DNA of 64,000 nucleotides. It comes from Ruegeria sp. Alg231-54. Its GTDB lineage: Bacteria; Pseudomonadota; Alphaproteobacteria; Rhodobacterales; Rhodobacteraceae. The stretch spans positions 111,186 to 175,185 of the forward strand of contig NZ_FREZ01000010.1 in assembly GCF_900143525.1 (NCBI RefSeq), given 5' to 3'. Both the position numbers and the translations under genes were made by a program. Numbering within the stretch: position 1 is the first letter of the stretch; the number at the start of each line of letters is the position of its first letter. Below, in pieces: positions 35,070-44,049 of this stretch. The notes beneath the pieces are model-generated. The model searched no databases and had not been told where the DNA came from. It worked only from the letters and a program-made list of their open reading frames with translations.

Positions 35070-36020
35070 ATGGCCAAGGCATTCGCGTCCCAGGGGGACA
35101 TGTCGGAAAAGAAGATCTCTTTCACCGAGGTCGGCGAGGGCCTGTTTGCCTTCACCGCCGAAGGCGATCCGAATTCCGGCGTCATCATCGGCGATGACAG
35201 CGTCATGATTGTCGAGGCGCAGGCGACTCCGCGCCTGGCCAACAAGGTGATCGAATGCGTGCGATCCGTGACCGACAAACCGATCACGCATGTTGCGCTG
35301 ACCCATTACCACGCAGTCCGCGTATTGGGGGCCAGCGCCTTTGGTGCGCAACAGATCCTCATGTCCGATATGGCGCGCGCCATGGTCGTTGAACGCGGGC
35401 AAGAGGACTGGGACAGTGAGTTTCAGCGTTTCCCCCGCCTGTTTGAAGGTCATGAAAGCATCCCCGGCCTGACCTGGCCCACCACCACATTCAGCGACAC
35501 GATGACGGTCTATCTGGGCAATCGCCGGGTCGATCTTATGCATTTGGGCCGCGCCCACACCGCAGGTGATATCGTCATTCACGTACCCGACCAAAACGTC
35601 ATGTTCACCGGTGACATCGTCGAATACCACTCGGCCTGCTATTGCGGCGACGGGCATTTCGGCGATTGGGGTGATACGCTGGATGAAATCAAGTGGTTCG
35701 ACGTCGATGCCATCGCACCAGGTCGCGGAAATGCCCTGGTCGGCAAGGACATGGTCAATGCAGCGATCGAAAACACCCGTGACTTTGTCGAAAGCACCTA
35801 TCGCCCTGCTGCGAAAGTGGCGGCACGCGGTGGATCTCTGAAAGAGACATGGGATGCAGTGCGCGCAGAGTGCGATCCGAAATTCGCCGATTACGCGATC
35901 TACGAACATTGCCTGCCCTTCAATGTCGCCCGCGCCTACGACGAAGCGCGCGGTATCGACACGCCCCGTATCTGGACCGCCCAGCGCGACTTGGAGATGT
36001 GGGAGGCCCTGCAGGGCTGA
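35070..36020 (+). CDS. Metallo-beta-lactamase-fold protein with altered metal motif
   Basis: 316 residues. The fold is seen from GVIIGDDSVMIVEAQATP, THVALTHYHAVRVLGAS, LMHLGRAHTAGDIVIHVPDQNVMFTGDIV and IAPGRGNALVG. The canonical HxHxDH motif reads HYHAVR, so the Asp and third His are missing, and PGHG reads PGRG. At most one metal site can remain. It lies 10 bp after fahA inside the homogentisate cluster. It may be a thioesterase-like hydrolase with changed chemistry or a non-catalytic partner. Confidence 0.82.
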   Translation: MAKAFASQGDMSEKKISFTEVGEGLFAFTAEGDPNSGVIIGDDSVMIVEAQATPRLANKVIECVRSVTDKPITHVALTHYHAVRVLGASAFGAQQILMSDMARAMVVERGQEDWDSEFQRFPRLFEGHESIPGLTWPTTTFSDTMTVYLGNRRVDLMHLGRAHTAGDIVIHVPDQNVMFTGDIVEYHSACYCGDGHFGDWGDTLDEIKWFDVDAIAPGRGNALVGKDMVNAAIENTRDFVESTYRPAAKVAARGGSLKETWDAVRAECDPKFADYAIYEHCLPFNVARAYDEARGIDTPRIWTAQRDLEMWEALQG

Positions 36021-36035
36021 AGTAGACGGGCAAAC

Positions 36036-36049
36036 TTGATCCAGATCGT
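36036..36049. promoter_or_regulatory. FNR/CRP-family-like box upstream of the monooxygenase gene
   Basis: TTGATCCAGATCGT matches the FnrL-type consensus TTGAT-N4-ATCAA at eight of ten defined positions (left arm perfect). It lies 108 bp before the FAD monooxygenase start. A second dyad TCTGGC-N8-GCCAGA (36090-36109) lies between. Both suggest an internal promoter here. Confidence 0.35.
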
Positions 36050-36157
36050 TTTGCACAGGGGAAATAAGTGGAATCATAGGGCAAGGCCTTCTGGCGCACA
36101 TGTGCCAGAGGGCGGGATCTAGTGCGCCCACGGCGCCTGAGTATCGGGGGAGAGCCC

Positions 36158-37768
36158 ATGAACAAGATTTTCGAAGTTCCACTCTATGCCTATCAACGCA
36201 GCCCGGATCAGGACACGGCAAGCTCGGTACGACACAAGGTTATCGTGATTGGTGCCGGCCCGGTTGGGTTGGCCGCAGCCATTGACCTGGCCCAGAAAGG
36301 GGTCCCTGTCGTCGTGCTGGACGACAATGACAAGGTTAGCTTTGGTAGCCGCGCGATCTGCTTTTCACAGCGCTCTCTGGAAATCGCCGACCGTCTGGGC
36401 GCCGGGGGTAAGTTGGTCGATAAAGGCGTGCTGTGGGATGCCGGCAAAGTCTTTTTTGACAACCGTCAGGTCTATGAGTTTCACCTGCAACCCGACGCGG
36501 GCTATGCGCACCCCGCCTTCATCAATCTGCAACAATACTATTTTGAAAAAGCGCTTGTTGAACGGGTACGGGAATTGCAGGCCGATGGCGCGCCGATTGA
36601 AATTCGCGGCCAGAACAAGGTCGAAGCCGTCGGTACGCACAACGATCACGTCAAGCTTGAAGTCGAAACTCCCGAAGGCCCCTATAACGTTGAGGCGGAT
36701 TGGCTGATTGCCTGTGACGGTGCAAACTCGCCTACCCGCCGCATGCTCGGCCTGGATTTCGAAGGCCGCGTATTCGAAGACAACTTTCTGATCGCTGACG
36801 TGGTGATGCAGGCGGACTTCCCGACCGAACGCTGGTTCTGGTTCGACCCGCCGTTCAATCGCGGACAGTCTGCCCTACTGCACAAACAACCCGACAACGT
36901 GTGGCGGATCGACCTGCAACTGGGCAGGGACATCGACCCCGAGCAGGAAAAACAACCTGAAAACGTGATCCCCCGGCTCAAGGCGATGCTGGGCGAAGAG
37001 ATCAATTTCGAACTTGAATGGGTCTCGATCTACACGTTCCAATGCCGTCGGATGGAGCGGTTCCGTCATGGTCGCGTTTTGTTTGCGGGCGACAGCGCTC
37101 ATCAGGTCAGCCCCTTTGGCGCGCGCGGGGCCAACTCTGGTCTGCAGGACACAGACAACCTGTGCTGGAAACTAAAGATGGTTATAGACGGCGAAGCCCC
37201 CGAGCTTTTGCTGGAAAGCTATAACCGCGAACGGGTCGAAGCCGCGGATGAGAACATTCGCATGTCCACCCTATCGACGGAATTTATCACGCCCAAATCC
37301 GATATGTCGCGTCTTTTGCGGGATGCGGTTTTGGACCTCAGCGAGCACTACGCATTTGCGCGCCCGCTGGTCAATTCCGGCCGGTTGAGCACACCATGCG
37401 CATATTCCGGATCATCGCTAAGTTCTGCGGATGCTCTGACCGGGCCAGAGATCACGCGCCCCGGTTCCGCCTGCCCGGACGCGCCTTTGGGCGAGGAATT
37501 TCTGCTGCCCAAGTTGGCCGGGAAATTCACTTTGTTGACTATAGATGCGGATGCTCCTGACAGTCTAGAAGAAGGCGGCGTTACGGCCACGCGACTGGCT
37601 CTCTCGGTCAAGGATGACCTGACTTTGGAGTTGAAGCGCAGGTATCTGGGCGATGCCCCGGGTGCGGTTTATCTGATCCGACCTGACCAGCACGTCGCCG
37701 CGCGCCGCGACACGTTCGAAGAAAACGCATTCCGGCAGGCGATCCGCCGGGCAACAGGTAAGGAGTGA
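36158..37768 (+). CDS. FAD-dependent aromatic monooxygenase (MhpA/PHBH-like)
   Basis: 536 residues. Group A flavin hydroxylase motifs: VIVIGAGPVGLAAAIDLAQKG for the ADP part, DWLIACDGANSPTRR (DG motif), and GRVLFAGDSAHQVSPFGARG (GD motif). The C-terminus is a thioredoxin-like extension as in 3-hydroxyphenylpropionate and phenol hydroxylases. It should hydroxylate a phenolic acid with NAD(P)H and oxygen, feeding the homogentisate or a parallel ring-cleavage route. ATG 36158 follows GGGGGAGAG. DUF2783 follows in tight linkage. Confidence 0.88.
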   Translation: MNKIFEVPLYAYQRSPDQDTASSVRHKVIVIGAGPVGLAAAIDLAQKGVPVVVLDDNDKVSFGSRAICFSQRSLEIADRLGAGGKLVDKGVLWDAGKVFFDNRQVYEFHLQPDAGYAHPAFINLQQYYFEKALVERVRELQADGAPIEIRGQNKVEAVGTHNDHVKLEVETPEGPYNVEADWLIACDGANSPTRRMLGLDFEGRVFEDNFLIADVVMQADFPTERWFWFDPPFNRGQSALLHKQPDNVWRIDLQLGRDIDPEQEKQPENVIPRLKAMLGEEINFELEWVSIYTFQCRRMERFRHGRVLFAGDSAHQVSPFGARGANSGLQDTDNLCWKLKMVIDGEAPELLLESYNRERVEAADENIRMSTLSTEFITPKSDMSRLLRDAVLDLSEHYAFARPLVNSGRLSTPCAYSGSSLSSADALTGPEITRPGSACPDAPLGEEFLLPKLAGKFTLLTIDADAPDSLEEGGVTATRLALSVKDDLTLELKRRYLGDAPGAVYLIRPDQHVAARRDTFEENAFRQAIRRATGKE

Positions 37769-37773
37769 GCGAA

Positions 37774-37971
37774 ATGACCGATCTGATCCTTTCCCCCAAT
37801 CTGGAAAATGCCGACGGTTTCTATGCCGATCTGGTGGCGGCGCATGATGGGCTGGTCAAAGCCGACAGTGACGCCCTGAATGCACGTCTGGTTCTGGTCC
37901 TGGCCAATCACATTGGGAACGCAAATGTATTGTCTAGCGCCCTGATAGCCGCCACGCTGAAGGACACCTGA
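37774..37971 (+). CDS. DUF2783 domain protein
   Basis: 65 residues, helical. NLENADGFYADLVAAHDGL and SDALNARLVLVLANHIGN match DUF2783. No function is established. The ATG at 37774 follows AAGGAG; a GTG at 37765 overlapping the monooxygenase stop is the alternative. The tight linkage to the FAD monooxygenase suggests a small partner or stabilising protein for that enzyme; this is inference. Confidence 0.8.
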   Translation: MTDLILSPNLENADGFYADLVAAHDGLVKADSDALNARLVLVLANHIGNANVLSSALIAATLKDT

Positions 37972-37990
37972 CGAACTGAGGAGATCGATG

Positions 37991-38629
37991 ATGAGCGGCG
38001 TGGTGCTGTATGACTTTTGGCGGTCTTCGGCCAGTTACAGGGTGCGCATCGCACTGAACCTGGCTGGGATCAGCTATCGCGCCGCTTCAATTGATCTGGC
38101 AGCGGGCGAACAAAGGTCCGGCAACCACTTGGCGCGTAATCCACAAGAGTTGGTCCCCGTGCTCGAGATTGACGGGCTGCGGTTGACGCAATCTCTGGCT
38201 ATTATCGACTATCTTGACCAAACGCGCGGCCTTGGACTGTTGCCTCCGGAACCGGCGGCCCGGGCGCATGCGCTGGCTTTGGCGCAATCCATCGCGGTTG
38301 ATGTGCATCCGGTCTGCAACTTGTCCGTCGCGCAGTATGCGGCCGCGCTGAGTGATGGTGCTGACGGGATGCCCGGCAACTGGATGCGCCATTTCATTCG
38401 CCCTGGCCTACTGGCTTTTGAGGCGCTTCTCGAGGGTTTCGAACAAGCGCCCTATTGCACCGGGACCAAGCCCGGACTGGCCGATGTTTGTCTGGTCCCG
38501 CAAATGTATAATGCGCGCCGTTGGGACGTGGAGCTATCGGACTTGCCGCGGAGTCTAGGCGCCGAGGCCGCTTGTGCCGAAAATCCCGCCTTTGCCGCAG
38601 CCCACCCAGATCTCCACGCACCCGATTGA
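37991..38629 (+). CDS. maiA: Maleylacetoacetate isomerase (zeta-class GST)
   Basis: 212 residues. The glutathione site motif is YDFWRSSASYRVRIALNLAG, with NPQELVPVLEIDGLRLTQSLAIIDYLD in the thioredoxin half. GTKPGLADVCLVPQMYNARR is the helical half. It isomerises maleylacetoacetate to fumarylacetoacetate using glutathione, between HmgA and FahA. ATG 37991 is chosen over the adjacent ATG at 37988 for spacing to GAGGAG. Confidence 0.95.
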   Translation: MSGVVLYDFWRSSASYRVRIALNLAGISYRAASIDLAAGEQRSGNHLARNPQELVPVLEIDGLRLTQSLAIIDYLDQTRGLGLLPPEPAARAHALALAQSIAVDVHPVCNLSVAQYAAALSDGADGMPGNWMRHFIRPGLLAFEALLEGFEQAPYCTGTKPGLADVCLVPQMYNARRWDVELSDLPRSLGAEAACAENPAFAAAHPDLHAPD

Positions 38630-38716
38630 CCTGGCGCACAGAGCCTGTGTGACGGCGCAAGTGGCAATACCATTTGCAGCGCCGTACCTTGTTCGAAACG
38701 TATGCAAGAGGTCCCA

Positions 38717-39058
38717 ATGTCAGAGATCACCGGCTATCACGCCCATGTCTATTACGACGCAAATACGCTAGCCATTGCCCGGCAGGTCTGTGAAGAGGTC
38801 GCCGGCCTGTTTCCTGTTCAGATGGGGCGCATGCATGCCAAAAATGTAGGCCCCCACCCACGATGGAGCTGCCAGCTGGGCTTTGGCCCGGACGCGTTCG
38901 ATCAAGTCATGCCTTGGCTAATGCTGAACCGACAGGGCCTGACCATCTTCACCCACCCAGAAACCGGAGATCACCTGGCGGACCACCGGGACCGGGCGAT
39001 CTGGATGGGCGAAATGTTGGATCTGGACCTGTCGATCTTTGACAGGATCGGCGTTTAG
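38717..39058 (+). CDS. DOPA 4,5-dioxygenase family protein
   Basis: 113 residues. Metal-binding histidines are at GYHAHVYYD, GRMHAKNVGPHPRWSCQLGF and FTHPETGDHLADH, the pattern of the small DOPA-dioxygenase family (PF08883 type). Relatives cleave catechols extradiol, but the bacterial substrates are mostly unknown. AGAGGT precedes the ATG. It is the last gene of the homogentisate cluster on this strand and overlaps the convergent CoA ligase by 4 bp. With the FAD monooxygenase it could form a side branch for dihydroxylated aromatics. Confidence 0.85.
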   Translation: MSEITGYHAHVYYDANTLAIARQVCEEVAGLFPVQMGRMHAKNVGPHPRWSCQLGFGPDAFDQVMPWLMLNRQGLTIFTHPETGDHLADHRDRAIWMGEMLDLDLSIFDRIGV

Positions 39059-40683
39059 GTCAGCGCCCGCGCCTGATCCCGCAGTTTGAATTTTTGTATC
39101 TTTCCGGTCGAGGTTTTGGGCAAAGGTCCGAACACTACCGTCTTTGGTGCTTTGAAATGGGCCATATTATCGCGGCAGAATGCGATGATATCAGCCTCAT
39201 TCGCCTGCGCGTTTGGCTTAAGTTCGATGAACGCACAGGGTGTTTCACCCCACTTGTCGTCCGGGCGCGCGACCACGGCTGCCTCCATAACGGCCGGGTG
39301 TTTGTAAAGGATATCCTCAACCTCGACCGACGAAATATTCTCGCCACCTGAAATGATGATGTCCTTGGACCGGTCCTTAAGCGCGATGTAGCCGTCCGGA
39401 TGCATCACCCCCAGATCACCCGAGGCAAACCATCCACCCCGGAACGCCTTGTCCGTGGCGTCGGCGTTCTTCAGATAGCCTTTCATGACGACGTTGCCCT
39501 GCATGAAAATCTCACCCATCGTCTCGCCATCAGAGGGCACAGGTTCCAGCGTGTCCGGATCCGCAACCATCAGCCCCGACAGAGCCGTATAGCGCACACC
39601 CTGACGGATCTTCAGCGCGGCGCGGTCTTCGGCCCCCTTGTCGTTCCACTCGTCTTTCCAGGCGCAGACAACTGACGGACCATAAGTCTCAGTCAATCCA
39701 TAGACATGGGTAACCTCGACGCCCATGTTTTCCATACTTTCGATCACCGCGGCGGGCGGCGGCGCGCCAGCGGTCATCACCTTGATCTCATGATCGAAAT
39801 CCTTGAGGTGGTCGGGCGCATTGGCCAGCATGTTAAGAACAATCGGTGCTCCGCAGAAATGTGTTACTTTCTCATCCCGGAATGCGGCATAAATCGGTTC
39901 GTCCCGCACGGCCCGCAGACAGACCGAAACACCCGCATTCGCGGCCATCGCCCAAGGAAAACACCAGCCGTTGCAGTGGAACATTGGCAGGGTCCACAAA
40001 TAGACCGAATGCTTTGGCATGTTCCAGTCCAGCAGGTCCGACTGCGCGTTCAGCGCAGCGCCCCGGTGGTGATACACGACGCCCTTGGGATTGCCTGTTG
40101 TCCCCGAGGTATAGTTCAACGTGATCGCGTCCCACTCATCTTTGGGTAAGGACCAGTTGAATTCAGGGTCGCCCTCGGCCAGTAAGGCGTCATAGGTCAG
40201 GACGCCGAGCTTCTCACCACCGTCAAAGCTCGGGTCCTCGATATCGACGATCAGTACATCGTGATCCACCTGTTTCAGCGCCTCTTTGACCACGCCTGAG
40301 AACTCGGGATCGACCAGAAGGACTTTGGATTCCGCGTGATTCAGAATGAAGGCAATGATCGGTGCGTCCAATCGAGTGTTGATGGCATTCAGAACAGCAC
40401 CTGCCATCGGCACGCCAAAATGCGCCTCATACATTTCCGGAATGTTGGCCGCGATGACTGAAACCGTGTCGCCCGTGCTGATTCCGCGGGCGGACAATGC
40501 GCCTGCCAGCCGGCGGCAGCGGGCATAGGTTTCAGCCCATGTATAGCGACGCGCGCCGTAAACCACGGAAGGATAATCCGGGTAAATGTGCGCTGTCCGC
40601 TCGATAAAACTCAGCGGTGACAACGGCGTATAGTTTGCCCGGCATTTGTCCAAATGACGCTCGTAGATGCTGGCTTGTGTCAT
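39055..40683 (-). CDS. Acyl-CoA synthetase (AMP-forming), DmdB-like
   Basis: 542 residues. The P-loop is LNYTSGTTGNPKGVVYHHRG; adenylation motifs are VYGLTETYGPSVV and GWFASGDLGVMHPDGYIALKDRSKDIIISGGENISS, and the catalytic Lys is in PKTSTGKIQKFKLRD. The N-terminus (YTPLSPLSFIERTAHIYPD) resembles the medium-chain/methylmercaptopropionate-CoA ligases of roseobacters, so DMSP or fatty-acid use is possible. ATG 40683 follows GGGAGGG; the longer frame is unsupported. It is divergent from the taurine aminotransferase. Confidence 0.9.
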   Translation of the reverse strand: MTQASIYERHLDKCRANYTPLSPLSFIERTAHIYPDYPSVVYGARRYTWAETYARCRRLAGALSARGISTGDTVSVIAANIPEMYEAHFGVPMAGAVLNAINTRLDAPIIAFILNHAESKVLLVDPEFSGVVKEALKQVDHDVLIVDIEDPSFDGGEKLGVLTYDALLAEGDPEFNWSLPKDEWDAITLNYTSGTTGNPKGVVYHHRGAALNAQSDLLDWNMPKHSVYLWTLPMFHCNGWCFPWAMAANAGVSVCLRAVRDEPIYAAFRDEKVTHFCGAPIVLNMLANAPDHLKDFDHEIKVMTAGAPPPAAVIESMENMGVEVTHVYGLTETYGPSVVCAWKDEWNDKGAEDRAALKIRQGVRYTALSGLMVADPDTLEPVPSDGETMGEIFMQGNVVMKGYLKNADATDKAFRGGWFASGDLGVMHPDGYIALKDRSKDIIISGGENISSVEVEDILYKHPAVMEAAVVARPDDKWGETPCAFIELKPNAQANEADIIAFCRDNMAHFKAPKTVVFGPLPKTSTGKIQKFKLRDQARALT

Positions 40684-40742
40684 TTGCTGACCCTCCCTCT
40701 GCGGTTCTGGCGAATTGAGCACAAAGTCGTTCCTCTGACAAA

Positions 40743-40782
40743 CCCGTAAAAATACGGCGTGGCCATGGACTGGATTTACGGG
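40743..40782. promoter_or_regulatory. Inverted repeat between the CoA ligase and taurine aminotransferase genes
   Basis: CCCGTAAA (40743-40750) and TTTACGGG (40775-40782) are exact reverse complements 24 bp apart. The overlapping CTGGATTTAC (40770-40779) loosely resembles the CTGGACYTAA repeats reported for TauR, as I recall them. Regulator identity is tentative. Confidence 0.35.
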
Positions 40783-40901
40783 ATGGTGCAATCTGGCCCT
40801 ATCTCCGACAGAGCTTTCGCGGTGATCTGAGCCATCGAAAACACAAAGCCGGGACGGCCCTTTTCGCCGCCCGCGCCCCAGCCATTCTGAAAGGACATGT
40901 C

Positions 40902-42299
40902 ATGGACGGCACGTTCAACGAAAACGATCTCTCGCACGTGGTCGAAGCCGACCGCGCCCATATCTGGCACCACCTGCTGCAGCATAAGCCATTGGAAAGC
41001 AACGATCCGAAGATCATTGTCGAAGGCAAAGGCATGCGTGTCTGGGACCAGAACGGCAAAGAGCATCTGGATGCCGTGTCCGGTGGCGTCTGGACCGTTA
41101 ACGTCGGCTATGGCCGCGAATCGATCTGTAAGGCGGTTCACGACCAGCTGATGAAGCTGTGCTATTTCGCAAATACCGCAGGGTCTATCCCCGGTTCGAT
41201 CTTTGCTGAAAAACTGATCAGCAAAATGCCGGGCATGAGCCGCGTTTATTACACCAACTCCGGTTCCGAAGCGAACGAGAAGGCGTTCAAGATGGTTCGC
41301 CAGATCGCGCACAAGCGCTATGGCGGCAAAAAAACCAAGATCCTGTACCGTGACCGCGACTATCACGGCTCGACCCTGGCAACCATGTCTGCTGGCGGCC
41401 AGGACGAGCGTACGGCGCAGTACGGTCCGTTCGCACCAGACTTTGTCCGCGTTCCGCATTGCATGGAATACCGCAAGCACGAGCTGGGCTTGGAAGAGCT
41501 GTCCGGCGAGGCATTCGGCAAAGCAGCCGCGGACGCCATCGAAGAGGTGATCCTGCGCGAAGGCCCCGAAACCGTTGGTGCGCTGTGCCTTGAGCCTGTG
41601 ACCGCCGGTGGTGGCGTGATTGAAGCGCCCGAAGGTTACTGGGAACGCGTGCAGGAAATCTGCAAAAAGTACGACATCCTGCTGCATATCGACGAAGTCG
41701 TCTGCGGCGTCGGTCGTACCGGCACCTGGTTCGGCTATCAGCAATACGGCATCAAGCCTGACTTCGTGACCATGGCCAAAGGCGTTGCCTCGGGCTATGC
41801 GGCGATTGCCGTGATGGTTACCACCGAAGAAGTCTTTGACATGTTTAAAGACGACATGTCGGATCCGATGAGCTATTTCCGCGACATCTCGACCTTTGGT
41901 GGCTGCACCGCCGGGCCAGCTGCTGCAATCGAAAACATGCGCATCATCGAAGACGAGAACCTACTGCAGAACTGCATTGATATGGGCGACCGGATGTTGG
42001 GCAACCTGCAGGCGCTGATGGATAAGCACGAAGTTATCGGCGACGTGCGCGGCAAGGGTCTGTTCCTGGGTGCCGAACTGGTTTCCGACCGGGCCACCAA
42101 AGAGCCCATGGACGAGAAAAAGGTTCAGGCGGTTGTTGCCGACTGTATGGCGCAGGGCGTCATCATCGGGGCCACCAACCGTTCGATCCCCAGCCGCAAC
42201 AACACGCTGTGCTTCTCGCCTGCACTGATTGCAACCGCAGACGACATCGACCAGATCACTGATGCGGTCGACGGCGCACTGGGTCGTGTGTTCGGCTGA
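40902..42299 (+). CDS. tpa: Taurine:pyruvate aminotransferase
   Basis: 465 residues, class III PLP aminotransferase. GGVWTVNVGYGRESICKAV, RVYYTNSGSEANEKAFKM, LLHIDEVVCGVGRTGTWFG and the PLP Lys in FVTMAKGVASGYAAI are visible. The N-terminus (MDGTFNENDLSHVVEADRAHIWHH) is characteristic of roseobacter Tpa. The enzyme converts taurine and pyruvate to sulfoacetaldehyde and alanine. Sulfoacetaldehyde acetyltransferase (xsc) and the taurine transporter are not in the window. AAGGACATGTC precedes the ATG. Confidence 0.9.
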   Translation: MDGTFNENDLSHVVEADRAHIWHHLLQHKPLESNDPKIIVEGKGMRVWDQNGKEHLDAVSGGVWTVNVGYGRESICKAVHDQLMKLCYFANTAGSIPGSIFAEKLISKMPGMSRVYYTNSGSEANEKAFKMVRQIAHKRYGGKKTKILYRDRDYHGSTLATMSAGGQDERTAQYGPFAPDFVRVPHCMEYRKHELGLEELSGEAFGKAAADAIEEVILREGPETVGALCLEPVTAGGGVIEAPEGYWERVQEICKKYDILLHIDEVVCGVGRTGTWFGYQQYGIKPDFVTMAKGVASGYAAIAVMVTTEEVFDMFKDDMSDPMSYFRDISTFGGCTAGPAAAIENMRIIEDENLLQNCIDMGDRMLGNLQALMDKHEVIGDVRGKGLFLGAELVSDRATKEPMDEKKVQAVVADCMAQGVIIGATNRSIPSRNNTLCFSPALIATADDIDQITDAVDGALGRVFG

Positions 42300-42353
42300 A
42301 CCTAACTGGAATATATCTGCCACGACTCATGCAATCACGGCAGATGGACTTAG

Positions 42354-42382
42354 ACCGGCGCGCCCACCGCGCCGGTTTTTTT
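42354..42382 (+). terminator. Intrinsic terminator after tpa
   Basis: A perfect 9-bp stem ACCGGCGCG/CGCGCCGGT with loop CCCAC runs into seven T residues, 55 bp after the tpa stop. Confidence 0.92.
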
Positions 42383-42462
42383 GTGTTTACACACACGGGT
42401 TTGTCAAAAGCGCCAACTCAAGTACCTTGTGGCTATCACACCCCTTGCAGGAGACGTGTCCA

Positions 42463-42924
42463 ATGGTACTCAAGCTCATCCGAAGCCTCGCGGCCGTGGC
42501 CATCCTTGCGGTTGCCACCGCTTCCAGCGCCAATGAAGGCAGCGGCTTTCCCCAGATCGTCGGCACCTGGCACGGCACCTATCTGGTGGCTTTCGCCAAG
42601 TCGAACCCAAACCACGGGAAAGGCCTGCTAAAAACCGAGATGGAACTGGAGGTCACCAAACTGGACGGCAACCTAATCACCGCCACCAACCGCTGGCGGC
42701 GCATCGGGGACAAAGATTGGATCGTCGAAGAAGCAATGGGCACTTTCAGCCTGGACGATCCCACTCGCTTTGTTCTGGCCGAGGCTGGGATTTCGGGCGA
42801 AGACGTCTCGGCGGGGATTTTCAACGGAGTCTACCTGGATGACGTGATCATGATCACCTATGCCGGTCCGGGAACCGGCGTGGCGTTTGCAGCGCAGTTG
42901 GTGAAGAAAGACCCAAGCAAATAG
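42463..42924 (+). CDS. Hypothetical secreted protein
   Basis: 153 residues. A Sec signal peptide (MVLKLIRSLAAVAILAVATASSANEG) is likely cleaved after Ala. The mature domain starts FPQIVGTWHGTYLVAF and is mostly beta, like small lipocalin-shaped periplasmic domains; it ends with KKDPSK. No catalytic motif is visible and I do not recognise the family. AGGAG precedes the ATG. It lies alone after the tpa terminator. Confidence 0.72.
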   Translation: MVLKLIRSLAAVAILAVATASSANEGSGFPQIVGTWHGTYLVAFAKSNPNHGKGLLKTEMELEVTKLDGNLITATNRWRRIGDKDWIVEEAMGTFSLDDPTRFVLAEAGISGEDVSAGIFNGVYLDDVIMITYAGPGTGVAFAAQLVKKDPSK

Positions 42925-43098
42925 ACTTATGGCTCCGCCAAATTCAGCGAAACACGCCAGCCAAAGTTTGGCCGCCATCCTATCTCTTGCCGTTATGCCG
43001 CCACTGATGCAGACTTGAAACAGGAAGGATGTCTGCTTCACCGCTTAGCAAGTTGGCAGACCACCCAGCGCGACACCATTCTTTGAGAGGAGTGTGTC

Positions 43099-43917
43099 AT
43101 GGCATCCAAAACTACAGGGTCCACACCACCGGACAACCTGACACCGCAACAAGCGGCTATGCCCCAAATCAATAGGGTAACGACAAGTGATATCACCGCA
43201 TCGCTGAAGGCAGGGTTTTCCGACTTTCTGGCGCGCCCCTTCATGAGCGGCTTCTTCGGCCTGTTCTATGCAGTTTTCGGAATCCTGATGGTTTGGAGTC
43301 TGGTCTGGCTCGGCAAGATCTGGATGATCATTCCCGCCATTGTTGGTTTTCCTCTGGTCGCACCTTTCGCTGCCGCTGGGCTTTATGAAATGTCCCGTCG
43401 GTTGCAGAACGGAGAAAGGTTCGGCTGGTCAGAAATCCTGACCGTGATGGCCAATCAACGCAAACGCGAAATGGGCTGGATGGCCTTTGTCACCCTGTTC
43501 ATTTTCTGGGTTTGGATTTACCAGATCCGGCTTTGGCTGGCGATCACCCTGCAAAACGCATCCTTTTCGGATTTTGAAGGGTTCTTGAATATCGTATTCT
43601 TCACACTTCAGGGCTGGACCTTCCTTGCCATTGGCACCTGCGTCGGCGCATTTTTGTCGGCCGTACTATTCTCGGTGACCGTCGTTGCCATGCCCATGCT
43701 GCTCGACCGGGAAACCAATTTTGTTTCGGCCATGCTGACTTCTTTGCGCGTCGTCGCGGAAAGCCCGGGTGTCATGCTCACTTGGGCCGCGATCATCTCA
43801 GTTACCATGCTGTTGTCGCTGGTTCCGGCGTTTCTGGGCCTGATCTTTACCTTGCCGATCCTTGGCCACACCACATGGCATCTTTATCAACGGGCGGTAC
43901 CGCCAGTGCGGGAGTGA
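43099..43917 (+). CDS. DUF2189 integral membrane protein
   Basis: 272 residues with about six helices. KAGFSDFLARPFMSGFFGLFYAVFGILM and FPLVAPFAAAGLYEMSRRLQNGE are the DUF2189 signature. No function is established for the family. GAGAGGAG precedes the ATG. The gene is convergent with rplT and shares the terminator region at 43995-44022. Confidence 0.85.
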   Translation: MASKTTGSTPPDNLTPQQAAMPQINRVTTSDITASLKAGFSDFLARPFMSGFFGLFYAVFGILMVWSLVWLGKIWMIIPAIVGFPLVAPFAAAGLYEMSRRLQNGERFGWSEILTVMANQRKREMGWMAFVTLFIFWVWIYQIRLWLAITLQNASFSDFEGFLNIVFFTLQGWTFLAIGTCVGAFLSAVLFSVTVVAMPMLLDRETNFVSAMLTSLRVVAESPGVMLTWAAIISVTMLLSLVPAFLGLIFTLPILGHTTWHLYQRAVPPVRE

Positions 43918-43994
43918 TCCGTCGGAGTATCACCATAGCCATTGTGCGCTTTTAATTGTCGAAGTGTTGCTGAGTTCGCTTTCGGCTATCAATC

Positions 43995-44022
43995 AAAAAA
44001 GGCCGCCCCAAATGGGACGGCC
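43995..44022 (-). terminator. Intrinsic terminator of rpmI-rplT
   Basis: On the minus strand GGCCGTCCC/GGGGCGGCC (one G-U pair) with a 4-base loop is followed by six T residues, 27 bp past the rplT stop. Confidence 0.9.
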
Positions 44023-44049
44023 CTACATTCACTGTCTCTCGAAAGAGGA

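Noticed and set aside
40776..41744. 322-codon minus-strand frame opposite tpa
   Set aside because: Antisense shadow of the aminotransferase with no recognisable domain.
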